A stretch of 64,000 bases of DNA. Origin: Chitinophaga agri. GTDB taxonomy: Bacteria > Bacteroidota > Bacteroidia > Chitinophagales > Chitinophagaceae. The notes beneath the pieces were generated by a model that ran no database searches, was not told where the DNA came from, and was given only the letters and a program-made list of their open reading frames with translations. Positions within the stretch are counted from its first letter, which is position 1, and each line of letters starts with the position of its first letter. Where the stretch lies: positions 7,905,926 through 7,969,925 of the forward strand of contig NZ_CP048113.1 in assembly GCF_010093065.1 (NCBI RefSeq). Reading direction: 5' to 3'. This document shows positions 6,277 to 14,751 of this stretch, piece after piece. A program made the translations under genes and the position numbers.

Positions 6277-8736
6277 TTAATACACCTGTTCCACGCGTCC
6301 CACGCGTCCATCCGCAGCAATACCTTCTACCACGACACGGAAGCGTTTAGTGAAGTCATTGTTATAGAAACGGATAGTAGTGGCATACGTAATGGAATCT
6401 ACGGAAATATAGGGGCTCCAGAAGAGGGTCAGGCGTTTGTCTGCCAGTTCGTGCACTTCTTTTTTCACGGAGTAGTCCGGAGAATAGAATTCTTTCACGA
6501 GGCTGTAACCAGCTTTCTTCATACGTTCGAAACCGCGGATCGTCTGATCGCTACCAGTATTGTCACCACCTTTTTTGGTGTATACAGCGATGGCACCACC
6601 GGCACCGCCACCGAAACCACCCATAAATGGCGGACGGAATACTTTCACCAGTGCGATATCATTCACGCTTACGTTTGCCAGCATGCTTGCGTCTGTAGGC
6701 ATTTCGTTAAGATAGAGGGATGGTCTGGCCCCGCGCCATGCAAGGGTTGGGTTATTCAGGTCACCTGTGATGTTCAGACCGGCTACTTTTGACTGCAGGT
6801 ACTGGAATACGTTCAGCTGGTATGGTGTTTCCTTTGTCAGGTCGAAGGTATAACCGTCGCCGGAAGCAAACATGCCGGAGGTGTAACGTTGTTCTGTCGT
6901 CTGCTGTGGTGTGATCTTCTTATCACGGATGTTCACCTCTTTCAGATAGACCGTTTTATTCGTCATTGCCCTGTTCACCTTGTTGCTTTCATTGGCAGTG
7001 GTCAGGAAGCGGGTCATCGCCGCATTATCCAGTCCCAGTGGCACACGCATCGGATAAGGGGTCGTGATCGGCATTGGCGCCCTGTCGAAGAAGTGCTGAT
7101 CAAAAGTCACCTGTACGTCTTTCCATCTTTTCTGCTTATCGTTACCCTGGAAGAATACCAGTACGGTATCCATAAACTGCAGGTTGGCGATCTCAAATTC
7201 GCCTTTCTCATTGGTTTCAGCAGAAGCGAAGGAAGTATTGCTGTCGAGTGGCTGTTTGAAGATGAAGTCCACCTTACCCCCCTGGAGTGGATAACGGCCC
7301 GTATTGGTCACGGCGGTACCCTTCAGTGACATACCCTGTTCGTATGGATACTTCAGCTGCGGCATCTCGTTATTAAGGATCTTCTGCCAGCTGAAACGGC
7401 TCCATCCATTCGTCAGCATCACCAGGTCGATCGCTTCAATGGTGGCTTTGGCGGTGTCTTTAAAGTACCAGGCCGGATTATATACATATCCTTTCAGGTC
7501 GGAGGTCATGAGCAGGGTAGACAGGATGTTGTGCTCATCCGGATCTTTCAATACCTGGTCAGCATCAGTAATGGAGATGGAAAGGCTGGTTTGCATGCTG
7601 TCCGGTGCAAACAGCTCGATAGAACTTTTGCTTCTCGGTGCATTGCTGATCTCCGCATTCATGAAGCTGAGGTCAATCTGGTCGGCCTTTCTGACAAATG
7701 CCAGGCGTTCAGATACAGGCAATCCCTTGTCGCTGAACAAAGTTACATGTACGATACCGGTGGGAAGGTTCTGAGCCGGAATAAATCCGCTGATCCTGCC
7801 TTCACCTGCATCCAGCACTGCTTTATAGATCAACTGGTTCTGTACCTGGGCGATGACCATCATTTTGTGGAAAGCGGTATCGTCCGGGTTAGCCAGCGTG
7901 GCCTGATAAAAAATGCGGTTACCCCTGTTGAACAGTTTCAGGGACGCCCCTTCCGTAGCCGCAGCGGGTAAGTCGAATGTTTTCTGAACACCGTTACCGA
8001 TCTTCACGACTGCATGGTATTGTTCTCCGGCAGCGGGCGAGAGTTCGAAGGTACCCATCCCATCATGGATGGTTTTGATCTCGGCGACAGTCTGTTTTTT
8101 GCTGTTCTGGACAGAACCGGTGACCGCAATCGGGTAGCCGTTCTGGTCGATGGCTTTAAATGCCACCAGATTGGCATTATTCACCATCATATTTCCGCCT
8201 TCAGGGAAGAACTGTACGGCAAAGTCGCGCAGGGCGGAGGTATCTTTGGCCGGCAGTGTATTCTTTTTAGTCGGATCTAATATCTCTATGTTCTTATAGA
8301 AGAGAAAGGATGGATCATAGTTCAGCATCCAGGCAGTATATGCCCTGATCTGATAATGACCGGTTTTCAGCGTTTCCGGGAGTTCCAGGTCGCCGGCTGC
8401 CGCCGCACCCTGGGCAGGCAGTCGTTTCTTTGTTACAACGTTGCCATCTTTGTCGAGCAGCTCCACGTAGATAATAGAGGCGGCGAGGGATGGCTGGTTC
8501 TGCAGCATGATATAGGCTTTGAACCACATCGTTTCACCTGAAGCGTAGATGTCTTTGTCGAAGTGCAGGTATACTTTTTCCTGCGGGTAGCGTTTTGCAA
8601 ACAGCGCCAGCGCATTTGTAACCTTATCCTGCCATTCGTCAGCCGGCAACAGGGAGAACGCGGTCAGTATCCCTGCTGAACAGATAGGGATGATCCATTT
8701 CAGTCGGGTATACTTTCTAAAAGATGAAAATTCCAT
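6277..8736 (-). CDS. Secreted MG2-like/TonB-plug domain protein
   Basis: This 819-residue protein has an N-terminal hydrophobic signal segment (WIIPICSAGILTAFSLLPA, after a basic stretch). Next comes an MG2-like beta domain with YPQEKVYLHFDKDIYASGE (residues ~48-66) and further immunoglobulin-like beta domains to about 600. Near 620-740 there is a TonB-receptor plug-like region: YLQSKVAGLNITGD, LYLNEMPTDASMLANVSV and a Gly-rich GGFGGGAGGAIAVYTKKG, which matches the end of a plug domain. There is no beta-barrel after the plug, so it is not a full receptor. This alpha-2-macroglobulin-like plus plug architecture is common in Bacteroidota and has no settled function. It stands alone, divergent from the Crp/Fnr-type gene, with its own terminator. 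Confidence 0.72.
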   Translation of the reverse strand: MEFSSFRKYTRLKWIIPICSAGILTAFSLLPADEWQDKVTNALALFAKRYPQEKVYLHFDKDIYASGETMWFKAYIMLQNQPSLAASIIYVELLDKDGNVVTKKRLPAQGAAAAGDLELPETLKTGHYQIRAYTAWMLNYDPSFLFYKNIEILDPTKKNTLPAKDTSALRDFAVQFFPEGGNMMVNNANLVAFKAIDQNGYPIAVTGSVQNSKKQTVAEIKTIHDGMGTFELSPAAGEQYHAVVKIGNGVQKTFDLPAAATEGASLKLFNRGNRIFYQATLANPDDTAFHKMMVIAQVQNQLIYKAVLDAGEGRISGFIPAQNLPTGIVHVTLFSDKGLPVSERLAFVRKADQIDLSFMNAEISNAPRSKSSIELFAPDSMQTSLSISITDADQVLKDPDEHNILSTLLMTSDLKGYVYNPAWYFKDTAKATIEAIDLVMLTNGWSRFSWQKILNNEMPQLKYPYEQGMSLKGTAVTNTGRYPLQGGKVDFIFKQPLDSNTSFASAETNEKGEFEIANLQFMDTVLVFFQGNDKQKRWKDVQVTFDQHFFDRAPMPITTPYPMRVPLGLDNAAMTRFLTTANESNKVNRAMTNKTVYLKEVNIRDKKITPQQTTEQRYTSGMFASGDGYTFDLTKETPYQLNVFQYLQSKVAGLNITGDLNNPTLAWRGARPSLYLNEMPTDASMLANVSVNDIALVKVFRPPFMGGFGGGAGGAIAVYTKKGGDNTGSDQTIRGFERMKKAGYSLVKEFYSPDYSVKKEVHELADKRLTLFWSPYISVDSITYATTIRFYNNDFTKRFRVVVEGIAADGRVGRVEQVY

Positions 8737-8854
8737 GCGGGACGATTTATTAATAACTATCTAATTTACTGTCAAAAACTGAGCGCTTTGCTTATTATTG
8801 CGGATGAAAGTAAGCATTTAAGCAAAATTTAAGAAAACCGCCCATCAATTTACT

Positions 8855-9433
8855 ATGTTCGGCCCAATTGACCAATTCGTTGCGAGGTTCATTCAGCTTA
8901 CTCCGGAAGAACTGGAAATTTTCCACTCGCTGCTGGAGTACAGGAAAGTGAAAAAGAAGAGTTTTTTACTTCGGGAGGGAGAAGTGTGTGATTATGAAGC
9001 ATACATCCTCAAGGGTTGTGTGCGTACCTTTTACGTGGATAAACAGGGTGCCGAGACTAATCTCACTTTTGCCATTGAAGACTGGTGGGTAGCTGATCTG
9101 GCTAGTTTCTCAGAGCAGCAGCCTTCGAAGCAGAATATTGAAACGCTGGAAGACTGTGAGCTGCTGACGATCAGTTATGGGAACAAGAATGCTCTTTATG
9201 CGCAGGTGCCGAAGTTTGAAAGGCTGTTCCGTCTATTGTTACAGCGCACCGCCAGCGTGATGCAGCAGCGGATCTATGCGTCCATCTCCCAGACGGCGGA
9301 AGAACGTTATCTTGCCTTTATAGAGAAATATCCTGCCATAGTACAACGCATACCGCAGCATCATATTGCACGCTACATCGGTGTATCGCCCGAATTTCTG
9401 AGTAAGGTGCGTAGTACGATGTACCGGAAATAG
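8855..9433 (+). CDS. Crp/Fnr-family transcriptional regulator
   Basis: This 192-residue protein has an N-terminal cyclic-nucleotide-binding-type beta roll (residues ~10-120, with LLREGEVCDYEAYILKGCVR) and a long C-helix (RLFRLLLQRTASVMQQRI). A short DNA-binding region follows, with QTAEERYLAFIEKYP and a helix-turn-helix of the form QHHIARYIGVSPEFLSKVR. The residues for cAMP phosphate binding (RxA) are absent, as in most Bacteroidota members, so the effector is unknown. The gene is divergent from the MG2/plug protein gene, with 118 bases between starts, which makes that gene a possible target. A hairpin terminator follows. Confidence 0.87.
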   Translation: MFGPIDQFVARFIQLTPEELEIFHSLLEYRKVKKKSFLLREGEVCDYEAYILKGCVRTFYVDKQGAETNLTFAIEDWWVADLASFSEQQPSKQNIETLEDCELLTISYGNKNALYAQVPKFERLFRLLLQRTASVMQQRIYASISQTAEERYLAFIEKYPAIVQRIPQHHIARYIGVSPEFLSKVRSTMYRK

Positions 9434-9477
9434 TAGGAAGTACCTCAGGCTGTCCTTACTGATCAGCTATAAAGTAA

Positions 9478-9509
9478 CAGGCCCCGTTCTTTCGAGCGGG
9501 GCCTGTTTT
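9478..9509 (+). terminator. Rho-independent terminator after the Crp/Fnr gene
   Basis: The arms CAGGCCCCG (9478-9486) and CGGGGCCTG (9497-9505) pair. An inner CT/AG pair closes a TTCG tetraloop (9491-9494), with a small TT bulge. The stem is followed by TTTT. It lies 44 bases after the stop of the regulator gene. Confidence 0.82.
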
Positions 9510-9548
9510 AGCGATACTAAATCAGTTGTTACAGACTGTTACCTGCGA

Positions 9549-10166
9549 CTACCTGAACACGAGCTTATTGGCCAGATCAATTTCGTCCTGGCTGATGGTG
9601 TGCCCCATGTTATTGTAGATGTTCACTGTGATATCAGCGCCCATTTCCTTCAGTATCTTTTCAGATGCTTTTACGCGATCTACCGGTACATGCGGATCAG
9701 GGTTGCTGGTGCCGATGAATACCGGGCTTCCGCCAAAGTTGCCCTGGTAGTTCCCGGGATAGACCTGATCGCCGATCAGTCCACCGGTGAAGGCGACAGC
9801 CCCACCATATTGCTGTGCATTGCGGGTGATAAACTCCAGTGTCAGACACGCACCCTGTGAGAATCCCAGGAAATAGATGTTTTCCGGTGCGATACCATCT
9901 GCTACTATATCCGCTGTCACTTCTTTCAGAACGTCCAGTGCAGAGGAAAGCCATGGTTCATTCTGTGCCGGTGGCATCAGGAATGAGTAGGGGTACCAGG
10001 TGTGACCGGTAGCCTGCGGCGCCACCAGCGCATAGTCCTTTACGTTCAGGTAGTTGGCCAGTGTGAGGATGTCTTCCGCACTACCGCCGCGACCGTGTAC
10101 CATGACCAGTGCTTTCTTTGCTTCAGTCGTCTTTTTTCCTGCTGTTACTATATTCTTGGTATGCAT
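9549..10166 (-). CDS. Alpha/beta hydrolase, phospholipase/carboxylesterase family (MhqD-like)
   Basis: This 205-residue protein has the phospholipase/carboxylesterase fold. HGRGGSAEDIL forms the oxyanion region, GFSQGA holds the nucleophilic Ser (residue ~103), DPHVP holds the Asp, and GHTI holds the His of the triad. No signal peptide is present, so it acts in the cytoplasm. In Bacillus subtilis a member of this family (MhqD) is induced with MhqO-type dioxygenases by quinones. The same pairing is seen here, since an MhqO-like gene lies two genes upstream in the same minus-strand series. It is the last gene of a probable six-gene operon, 21 bases after the GNAT gene. Confidence 0.8.
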   Translation of the reverse strand: MHTKNIVTAGKKTTEAKKALVMVHGRGGSAEDILTLANYLNVKDYALVAPQATGHTWYPYSFLMPPAQNEPWLSSALDVLKEVTADIVADGIAPENIYFLGFSQGACLTLEFITRNAQQYGGAVAFTGGLIGDQVYPGNYQGNFGGSPVFIGTSNPDPHVPVDRVKASEKILKEMGADITVNIYNNMGHTISQDEIDLANKLVFR

Positions 10167-10187
10167 AACTTCAATTGACGGTTCAAA

Positions 10188-10490
10188 TTACTCTCCTTCC
10201 TGCTTCAGCCAGATGTCCGCAAACTCTTCAGGACGTTTTTTGAACTGCATATGTACATAGGCACACAGCGGTCTGACCTTCAGGTTATGTGCACGGACGT
10301 ATTCCACCATGCCATTCATCAGGACCCTGGCCAGGCCTTTACCTTCGGCCTGCGGAATAATCTCTGTATGATAGGCGGTAAGCACGTCACCATCTATACC
10401 GATCACCATTTCTCCGGCCTGTTCACCGTCGTGCATCAGGTAAAAGGCACCGTGATTTTTGGCATTGAGCCTGATTACTACTTCATCCAT
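10188..10490 (-). CDS. Small GNAT-like N-acetyltransferase (YjdJ type)
   Basis: This 100-residue protein has the compact YjdJ/Gcn5-related fold (PF14542 type). Visible segments are FYLMHDGEQAGEMVIGI, then LTAYHTEIIPQAEGKGLARVLMNGMVEY, with the acetyl-CoA-binding turn QAEGKGLA, and a C-terminal KVRPLCAYVHMQFKKRPE. The final Cys-Ala-Tyr segment is typical of the family, where a Cys may take part in acyl transfer. The substrate is unknown. It lies 10 bases after the dioxygenase gene and 21 bases before the hydrolase gene. Confidence 0.83.
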   Translation of the reverse strand: MDEVVIRLNAKNHGAFYLMHDGEQAGEMVIGIDGDVLTAYHTEIIPQAEGKGLARVLMNGMVEYVRAHNLKVRPLCAYVHMQFKKRPEEFADIWLKQEGE

Positions 10491-10500
10491 TTTATTCAGC

Positions 10501-11433
10501 TTAAAGAACAGGTAATACTTTTTCGATATCTGCGCGAATAGATTCGTACTGTACCGGCAGTTTCAGGTTCTTACCCAGTTCATTGAGTGGTTCATCCACG
10601 GTGAAGCCAGGGTTGTTAGTCGCCAGTTCAAACAGCACGCCGCCTGGTTCTCTGAAGTAGAGGGAATAGAAATAGTCACGGTTGATCTTCTGCGTGATGT
10701 TCAGTCCTTTTTTCAGTACTTTATCTCTGAACTGCATCAGCACTTCTTCATTGGCTACACGGAAGGCTACGTGGTGATTGGTACCACCGCCACCTTTACC
10801 GGCAGATTCTTTCGGCGATTCGATCAGGTCAACGATCGCAGCTTCCTGTACCGCGTCAGTGATGTAACGGTGACGGTTACCGTCCTGTTCCAGGAACGTA
10901 TAACCCAGTACATCGGTCAGGATAGCAGCGGTCGGGCCAATGCTTCTGAGCGTCAGTACGATACTGTGGAAGCCTTTGGTAGCATGTGCTGCTTTTATAT
11001 CAGCCGTTTCCCAGCCGGTACGGTTATCCGCAGTCTTGGAAACGATCAGATTTAATTTCAGACCATCCGGATCTTCGAAAGGCAGGTATTGTTCACCAAA
11101 TCTTTCTGCTATCGGACCATGCACTACGCCTCTGGCTTTGAAGCGTTCAGCCCAGAATTCAAGGCTGCCGGCAGGTACGGAGTAACCGATCTCTGTTGCC
11201 ATGCCTGTACCGGTGTGACCGCGGCCGATACCTTCCCATGGGAAGAAGGTCAGGATGGTGCCAGGGGTACCGTGTTCATCACCAAAATAGAAGTGATAAG
11301 TGCCGGGATCGTCGAAGTTGACGGTTTTCTTTACGAAACGAACACCCAAAGTGTCTGTATAAAAATCAAGGTTTCTTTTAGCATTATCAGCAATGGCTGT
11401 AATGTGGTGCAGGCCTGCTATTCTATCTTCCAT
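10501..11433 (-). CDS. Ring-cleaving dioxygenase of the VOC family (MhqO/LinE-like)
   Basis: This 310-residue protein has two VOC (glyoxalase-like) modules, residues ~5-130 and ~155-290. Metal-binding positions are visible: HHITAIADN near the N-terminus, NHHVAFRV in the second module, and a Glu in FREPGGVLFELA. The DPGTYHFYFGDEHGTPG stretch is typical of hydroquinone-cleaving dioxygenases such as MhqO and LinE. It should cleave catechol- or hydroquinone-type rings with Fe(II). It sits 18 bases after a pirin gene and 10 bases before the GNAT gene, inside a set of genes that fits quinone or electrophile detoxification. The natural substrate is not known. Confidence 0.86.
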   Translation of the reverse strand: MEDRIAGLHHITAIADNAKRNLDFYTDTLGVRFVKKTVNFDDPGTYHFYFGDEHGTPGTILTFFPWEGIGRGHTGTGMATEIGYSVPAGSLEFWAERFKARGVVHGPIAERFGEQYLPFEDPDGLKLNLIVSKTADNRTGWETADIKAAHATKGFHSIVLTLRSIGPTAAILTDVLGYTFLEQDGNRHRYITDAVQEAAIVDLIESPKESAGKGGGGTNHHVAFRVANEEVLMQFRDKVLKKGLNITQKINRDYFYSLYFREPGGVLFELATNNPGFTVDEPLNELGKNLKLPVQYESIRADIEKVLPVL

Positions 11434-11451
11434 AAAAAAGTGTTTTTAAAA

Positions 11452-12312
11452 TTAATAATCTAGTGTGCCGAAGCGTCCGTTCTTGTAGTCTTCCATTGCC
11501 TGGTCCACTTCCTCTTTCGTATTCATTACGAAATTGTCTTTAGCAGCCACTGGTTCGTCAATCACTTCTGCAGAGAGGAAAAGGATCTGGCTGTCTTCAT
11601 TGGCAGCCACTGAGAAGTGGGTGCCTTTTCTGTCGAATACGATCAGATTGTGTTCAGCGACAGGGGTGATGTCATCTATCGTTACACGTCCGTGTGCTAC
11701 ATAGAGCAACGTCCAGTAGTCTTCCGTCACGTTAAATTCTATTTCCTTTCCATTGGCAATTTCCCCTACTGCTGAAATAACAGGTGTAAATGAAATGTTT
11801 ACAGGTCCTGTTTTACCTTCGAACTGTCCGCTTACTAATCTGAGGTTGACACCGTCCTGTTCAAAAATCCTGGGCATATCCGCTTTGGGTACGAACTGGT
11901 ACCTTGGATCATCCCATTTATGTGCTGCAGGTACATTGACCCACAGCTGAAGGAATTCTATAGTTCCGCCATCTGTATGCATCTGCGCTGAAGGGCCCTC
12001 ACTGTGGAGGATGGCCTTTCCTGCAAACATCCATTGCGCATCACCGCCATTGATCAGCTGATCGTTCCCTTCCGTGTCTTTGTGGTGTGCCTGTCCCTGT
12101 AACTGGAATGTTACGGGCGCAAACCCACGGTGAGGGTGCGGAGGAAGCCTGTCATCAGATCCCGGAGGAACGGTATCAGGGCCGCCGTGATGCAACACGA
12201 TGAACGGGTTGGCAAAACGTAAGTCCGCATGTGGTAACGGTTGTATGACCGTTTCGGTAGGGGTGATGTTTTTTGATCTTCCTGCAAGGATGTGTGCAAT
12301 ATTCTTTTTCAT
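11452..12312 (-). CDS. Pirin family protein
   Basis: This 286-residue bicupin has the pirin signature in the N-terminal cupin, PPHPHRGFAPVTFQL with two His ligands, and a later ILHSEGPS with the third His and the Glu. The C-terminal cupin begins near residue 170 and is followed by a helical tail with EEVDQAMEDYKNGRFG, seen in bacterial pirins with a longer C-terminus. Pirins are iron-binding cupins and some are quercetinases or redox-sensing regulators. It lies between the receiver-like gene (24 bases upstream) and the dioxygenase gene (18 bases downstream), so it likely belongs to the same electrophile-response operon. Confidence 0.87.
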   Translation of the reverse strand: MKKNIAHILAGRSKNITPTETVIQPLPHADLRFANPFIVLHHGGPDTVPPGSDDRLPPHPHRGFAPVTFQLQGQAHHKDTEGNDQLINGGDAQWMFAGKAILHSEGPSAQMHTDGGTIEFLQLWVNVPAAHKWDDPRYQFVPKADMPRIFEQDGVNLRLVSGQFEGKTGPVNISFTPVISAVGEIANGKEIEFNVTEDYWTLLYVAHGRVTIDDITPVAEHNLIVFDRKGTHFSVAANEDSQILFLSAEVIDEPVAAKDNFVMNTKEEVDQAMEDYKNGRFGTLDY

Positions 12313-12336
12313 AGCAGATGTTTTATGCCCGGGCGT

Positions 12337-12648
12337 TTATCTATGCTCCAGGGCGTAGCGTATTTCGTTTTTCAGCAGACCACTGCCTCCGCCATAGTGT
12401 CTCTTCACAAGTACATCCGGAGATAGTTGTCTGAAGTGAGCGGTCAGTGTTGCTTCTTCTTCCGGAGTGATACCCGCGCATAACAGCACGATATCGAATT
12501 TCTCCTGATCAAAAGCTGCGATAGCCGCTTCGTCCGTCGTCACTGCCAGACCTGTCCAGTTATCGGGCGCATTCAGCAGCCGTTGCATGACTGTCATGAT
12601 CTCGGCATTTCTTCCTATTGCAAGTATGTGCAGTTTCGCGGTATCCAT
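12337..12648 (-). CDS. Degenerate receiver-like small protein
   Basis: This 103-residue protein has an alternating beta/alpha pattern like a CheY-type receiver: LHILAIGRNAEIM (strand 1 and helix 1), FDIVLLCAGIT (strand 3) and a later VLVKRHYGGG. In a receiver the strand-1 region carries an acidic pair and strand 3 ends in the phosphorylated Asp. Here the first is replaced by G-R and the second by Cys, so it cannot be phosphorylated in the usual way. It lies 10 bases after the nitroreductase gene and 24 before the pirin gene. The family is not one I can name, and the receiver comparison is by pattern only. Confidence 0.55.
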   Translation of the reverse strand: MDTAKLHILAIGRNAEIMTVMQRLLNAPDNWTGLAVTTDEAAIAAFDQEKFDIVLLCAGITPEEEATLTAHFRQLSPDVLVKRHYGGGSGLLKNEIRYALEHR

Positions 12649-12658
12649 GTTACTTGGT

Positions 12659-13237
12659 TTAGTCCAGGTGAGCTGCGATCGTAGTGATCGGATTACGGCT
12701 TCTTGGTGTTAATTCCCTTGTTTTGTAAGGTTCATCCAGTTTCTCTGCGCTATCGATGTACCCCAGTGCCAGGATCGATACGGCTTCTTCATTGGCAGGC
12801 AACGCAGCTACTTCTGCAGCCTGCTGCTTGTTGAATCCAGCCATGATGTGTGCGTAAACATTCATCTCGAGTCCCTGCAACAACATGAAAGAGGTGGCCA
12901 TACCGACATCGTGCATGTAGTAATGATTTTTCTGCTGGGTATCAGGTGTCTCACGGATACCGATAGTCGCTACCAGCGCCGCCGCATTTTTCGCCCATGG
13001 AAGGTTGCCTGGTGCTAATGTCGCAAGGAGCTTATCAAAACCGGTTGTACCGCGTAAAGCATATATAAACCTCCATGGTTGTGAATTGTTTGCACTTGGC
13101 GCCCATGAACCAGCTTCCAAAATGGTCTCAACGGTGGCAGCATCCAGCGCTTTCTCCGCGAAGGAGCGTGGGCTCCATCTGTTTTTGATCAGATCAATTA
13201 CTTCATACTGCGTGTTGGCGATCTTAATAGGAGACAT
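12659..13237 (-). CDS. Nitroreductase family protein
   Basis: From the ATG at 13237 this is 192 residues. It has the nitroreductase FMN-binding signature RWSPRSF near the N-terminus, APSANNSQPWRFI around residues 45-58, and a mid-protein HDVGMATSFMLLQGLEMN helix. It would reduce quinones or nitro compounds with NAD(P)H. The frame continues upstream of 13237, but family alignment and a TATCTTTG promoter element just beyond support this start. In B. subtilis a comparable nitroreductase (MhqN) accompanies MhqO. Here it is the first gene of the minus-strand operon that ends at 9549. Confidence 0.85.
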   Translation of the reverse strand: MSPIKIANTQYEVIDLIKNRWSPRSFAEKALDAATVETILEAGSWAPSANNSQPWRFIYALRGTTGFDKLLATLAPGNLPWAKNAAALVATIGIRETPDTQQKNHYYMHDVGMATSFMLLQGLEMNVYAHIMAGFNKQQAAEVAALPANEEAVSILALGYIDSAEKLDEPYKTRELTPRSRNPITTIAAHLD

Positions 13238-13270
13238 GTTTATGAATTTATATTTGTTGTTTACGTAAGG

Positions 13271-13306
13271 CAAAGATATATGTATCAATCAATGCATTTC
13301 AGGCAA
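13271..13306 (-). promoter_or_regulatory. Candidate promoter of the electrophile-response operon
   Basis: On the minus strand TATCTTTG (13278-13271) matches the Bacteroidota -7 element TAnnTTTG. An ATTG lies 25 bases further upstream (13304-13306 region), a rather long but usable -33 spacing. It is placed 34 bases before the nitroreductase start. Confidence 0.4.
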
Positions 13307-13319
13307 TAAGTTGTCGATT

Positions 13320-14039
13320 TCAACTGAAAATAGGTATATCTATTACAAGGATCTCGGCATTATCTTCCAGTGCGGTGATATTTGCCTGCTGAAGATCTTC
13401 GATACCGTATCCGTCCCTTGGCCCTAATTCCTGCCCGTTCACGGAGAAGGAACCGCTGATCACGAAGAAATAAACCCCGTTTCCGGATTGTTTTACCGTA
13501 TATTCAGTACTGGCGTTCTTATCAAACCTGCCCATGTGGAACCAGGCGTCCTGATAAAGCCAGGTGCCTTCGCCATTTGGATCAGGAGAGATCAGCTGCT
13601 GCAGGGTGTTTTTCCTGTCGGCAATGTTGATAGTTGCCTGATCATATCTTGGTGTGACGTTCAGCTTATTCGGGAACAACCAGATCTGCAGAAAACGCGC
13701 AGTGGCATCAGCATTAGCGTTGTATTCGCTGTGAAATACCCCTGTACCGGTACTCATCACCTGTATTTCGCCAGCCTGGGTCACCACCGTGTTGCCAAGG
13801 TTATCCTTGTGTTCCAGTGCGCCTTCCAGCGGTATACTGATGATCTCCATGTTATCATGAGGATGTGTATCAAATCCTCTTCCGCCAGCCACTGTATCAT
13901 CGTTGAGTACGCGCAGGGCACCAAAGCGCATTCTGTCAGGATTATAATAGTTGGCAAAACTGAAAGTGTGATGGCTTTCTAACCAACCGTGGTTGACATG
14001 TCCACGGGTCGCTGCCTTATGTAATATCGTCTTTGCCAT
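13320..14039 (-). CDS. Pirin family protein, YhhW/quercetinase type
   Basis: This 239-residue bicupin resembles YhhW-type pirins. The start MAKTILHKAATRGHVNHGWL and FSFANYYNPDRMRFGALRVLN are typical. The N-terminal cupin has THPHDNMEIISIPLEG (two His and a Glu-rich strand) and TGVFHSE, which complete the metal site. The second cupin has GNGVYFFVISGSFSVNGQEL. YhhW can act as a quercetinase in vitro. It lies 82 bases upstream of the nitroreductase gene, on the same strand but with its own promoter-like element. It is the second pirin of this neighbourhood and differs clearly in length and sequence from the first. Confidence 0.87.
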   Translation of the reverse strand: MAKTILHKAATRGHVNHGWLESHHTFSFANYYNPDRMRFGALRVLNDDTVAGGRGFDTHPHDNMEIISIPLEGALEHKDNLGNTVVTQAGEIQVMSTGTGVFHSEYNANADATARFLQIWLFPNKLNVTPRYDQATINIADRKNTLQQLISPDPNGEGTWLYQDAWFHMGRFDKNASTEYTVKQSGNGVYFFVISGSFSVNGQELGPRDGYGIEDLQQANITALEDNAEILVIDIPIFS

Positions 14040-14367
14040 GATTGCTGATTTATATGTTGCAACAAATATACGACGGTATCCGGGAGTAATCCGTTAATGT
14101 AGCTTAAGAAATAACGGTGTTACCTGCCACCTACCCGGAGAATACAGCTCCTGACTACAAATACCCTCTTTCCTGATGTCCATCATCTTACCTGCTCACC
14201 TGCTATCGTAACTTTATACGGCGTTAATGAATAAAAGCACCTTCTGCCGGCCGTTTATGCATCGTTAACAAACACCTGGCAACCAATGATTATTTTATTT
14301 GTTTAACACAAGGATGGAATATGCCCCGCTGACCGGATGTCCGTTTAACTTATTAAAATACAATACG
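14040..14367. other. Divergent intergenic region
   Basis: This is 328 bases between the pirin gene and a plus-strand small gene. Apart from the element at 14055-14070 I see no gene, repeat or stable hairpin. An AT-rich stretch at 14288-14305 may be the promoter region of the plus-strand gene. Confidence 0.5.
14055..14070 (-). promoter_or_regulatory. Candidate promoter element and palindrome upstream of the YhhW-type pirin
   Basis: On the minus strand TATATTTG (14070-14063) matches the -7 consensus TAnnTTTG. It overlaps a perfect 10-bp palindrome TGTTGCAACA (14055-14064), which could be an operator. No convincing -33 element was found. Confidence 0.3.
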
Positions 14368-14751
14368 ATGGAAATCTATATCAGTGAAGAAGACATTCTT
14401 CTCAATATCCAGAACAAATTTCACGAGGTATATCCTTATCTGAAACTTGAGTGTTACCGGAACCCTCATCCGGATGGAGGAATGTCAGATAATGACCAGA
14501 AAATCCCCTCTGATACGCCAATAGAGGATATCCGGCTGGTCCACAGTTTCGGCTGGATGGATATTAGTGGCCACCGCACGGTCGCCGCTGTAGAGAAAGA
14601 CTTTTACAGATACATGGGACTGGCCGTTCAGATATTCCGGCGTTGTAAAACGGGCTGGCTACAAACAACAAAGACAGATGCACTGACATTGGCCGAACAG
14701 AACAGTCTGGGTCATGAAAGTATGACGGCTGAAGCAGGAGTGGAAGCATAG
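14368..14751 (+). CDS. Hypothetical protein
   Basis: From the ATG at 14368 this is a 127-residue soluble protein beginning MEIYISEEDILLNIQNKF. It has a Cys-containing YLKLECYRNPHPDGG segment and the aromatic stretch RLVHSFGWMDISGHRTVAAVEKDF, then a helical VQIFRRCKTGWLQTTKTDALTLAEQN. An upstream in-frame ATG (14299) adds a stretch without a clear pattern, and the shorter start is preferred. The general form suggests a small alpha/beta protein found in soil Bacteroidota. I do not recognise a named family and assign no function. It is followed by another small gene after 163 bases. Confidence 0.6.
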   Translation: MEIYISEEDILLNIQNKFHEVYPYLKLECYRNPHPDGGMSDNDQKIPSDTPIEDIRLVHSFGWMDISGHRTVAAVEKDFYRYMGLAVQIFRRCKTGWLQTTKTDALTLAEQNSLGHESMTAEAGVEA

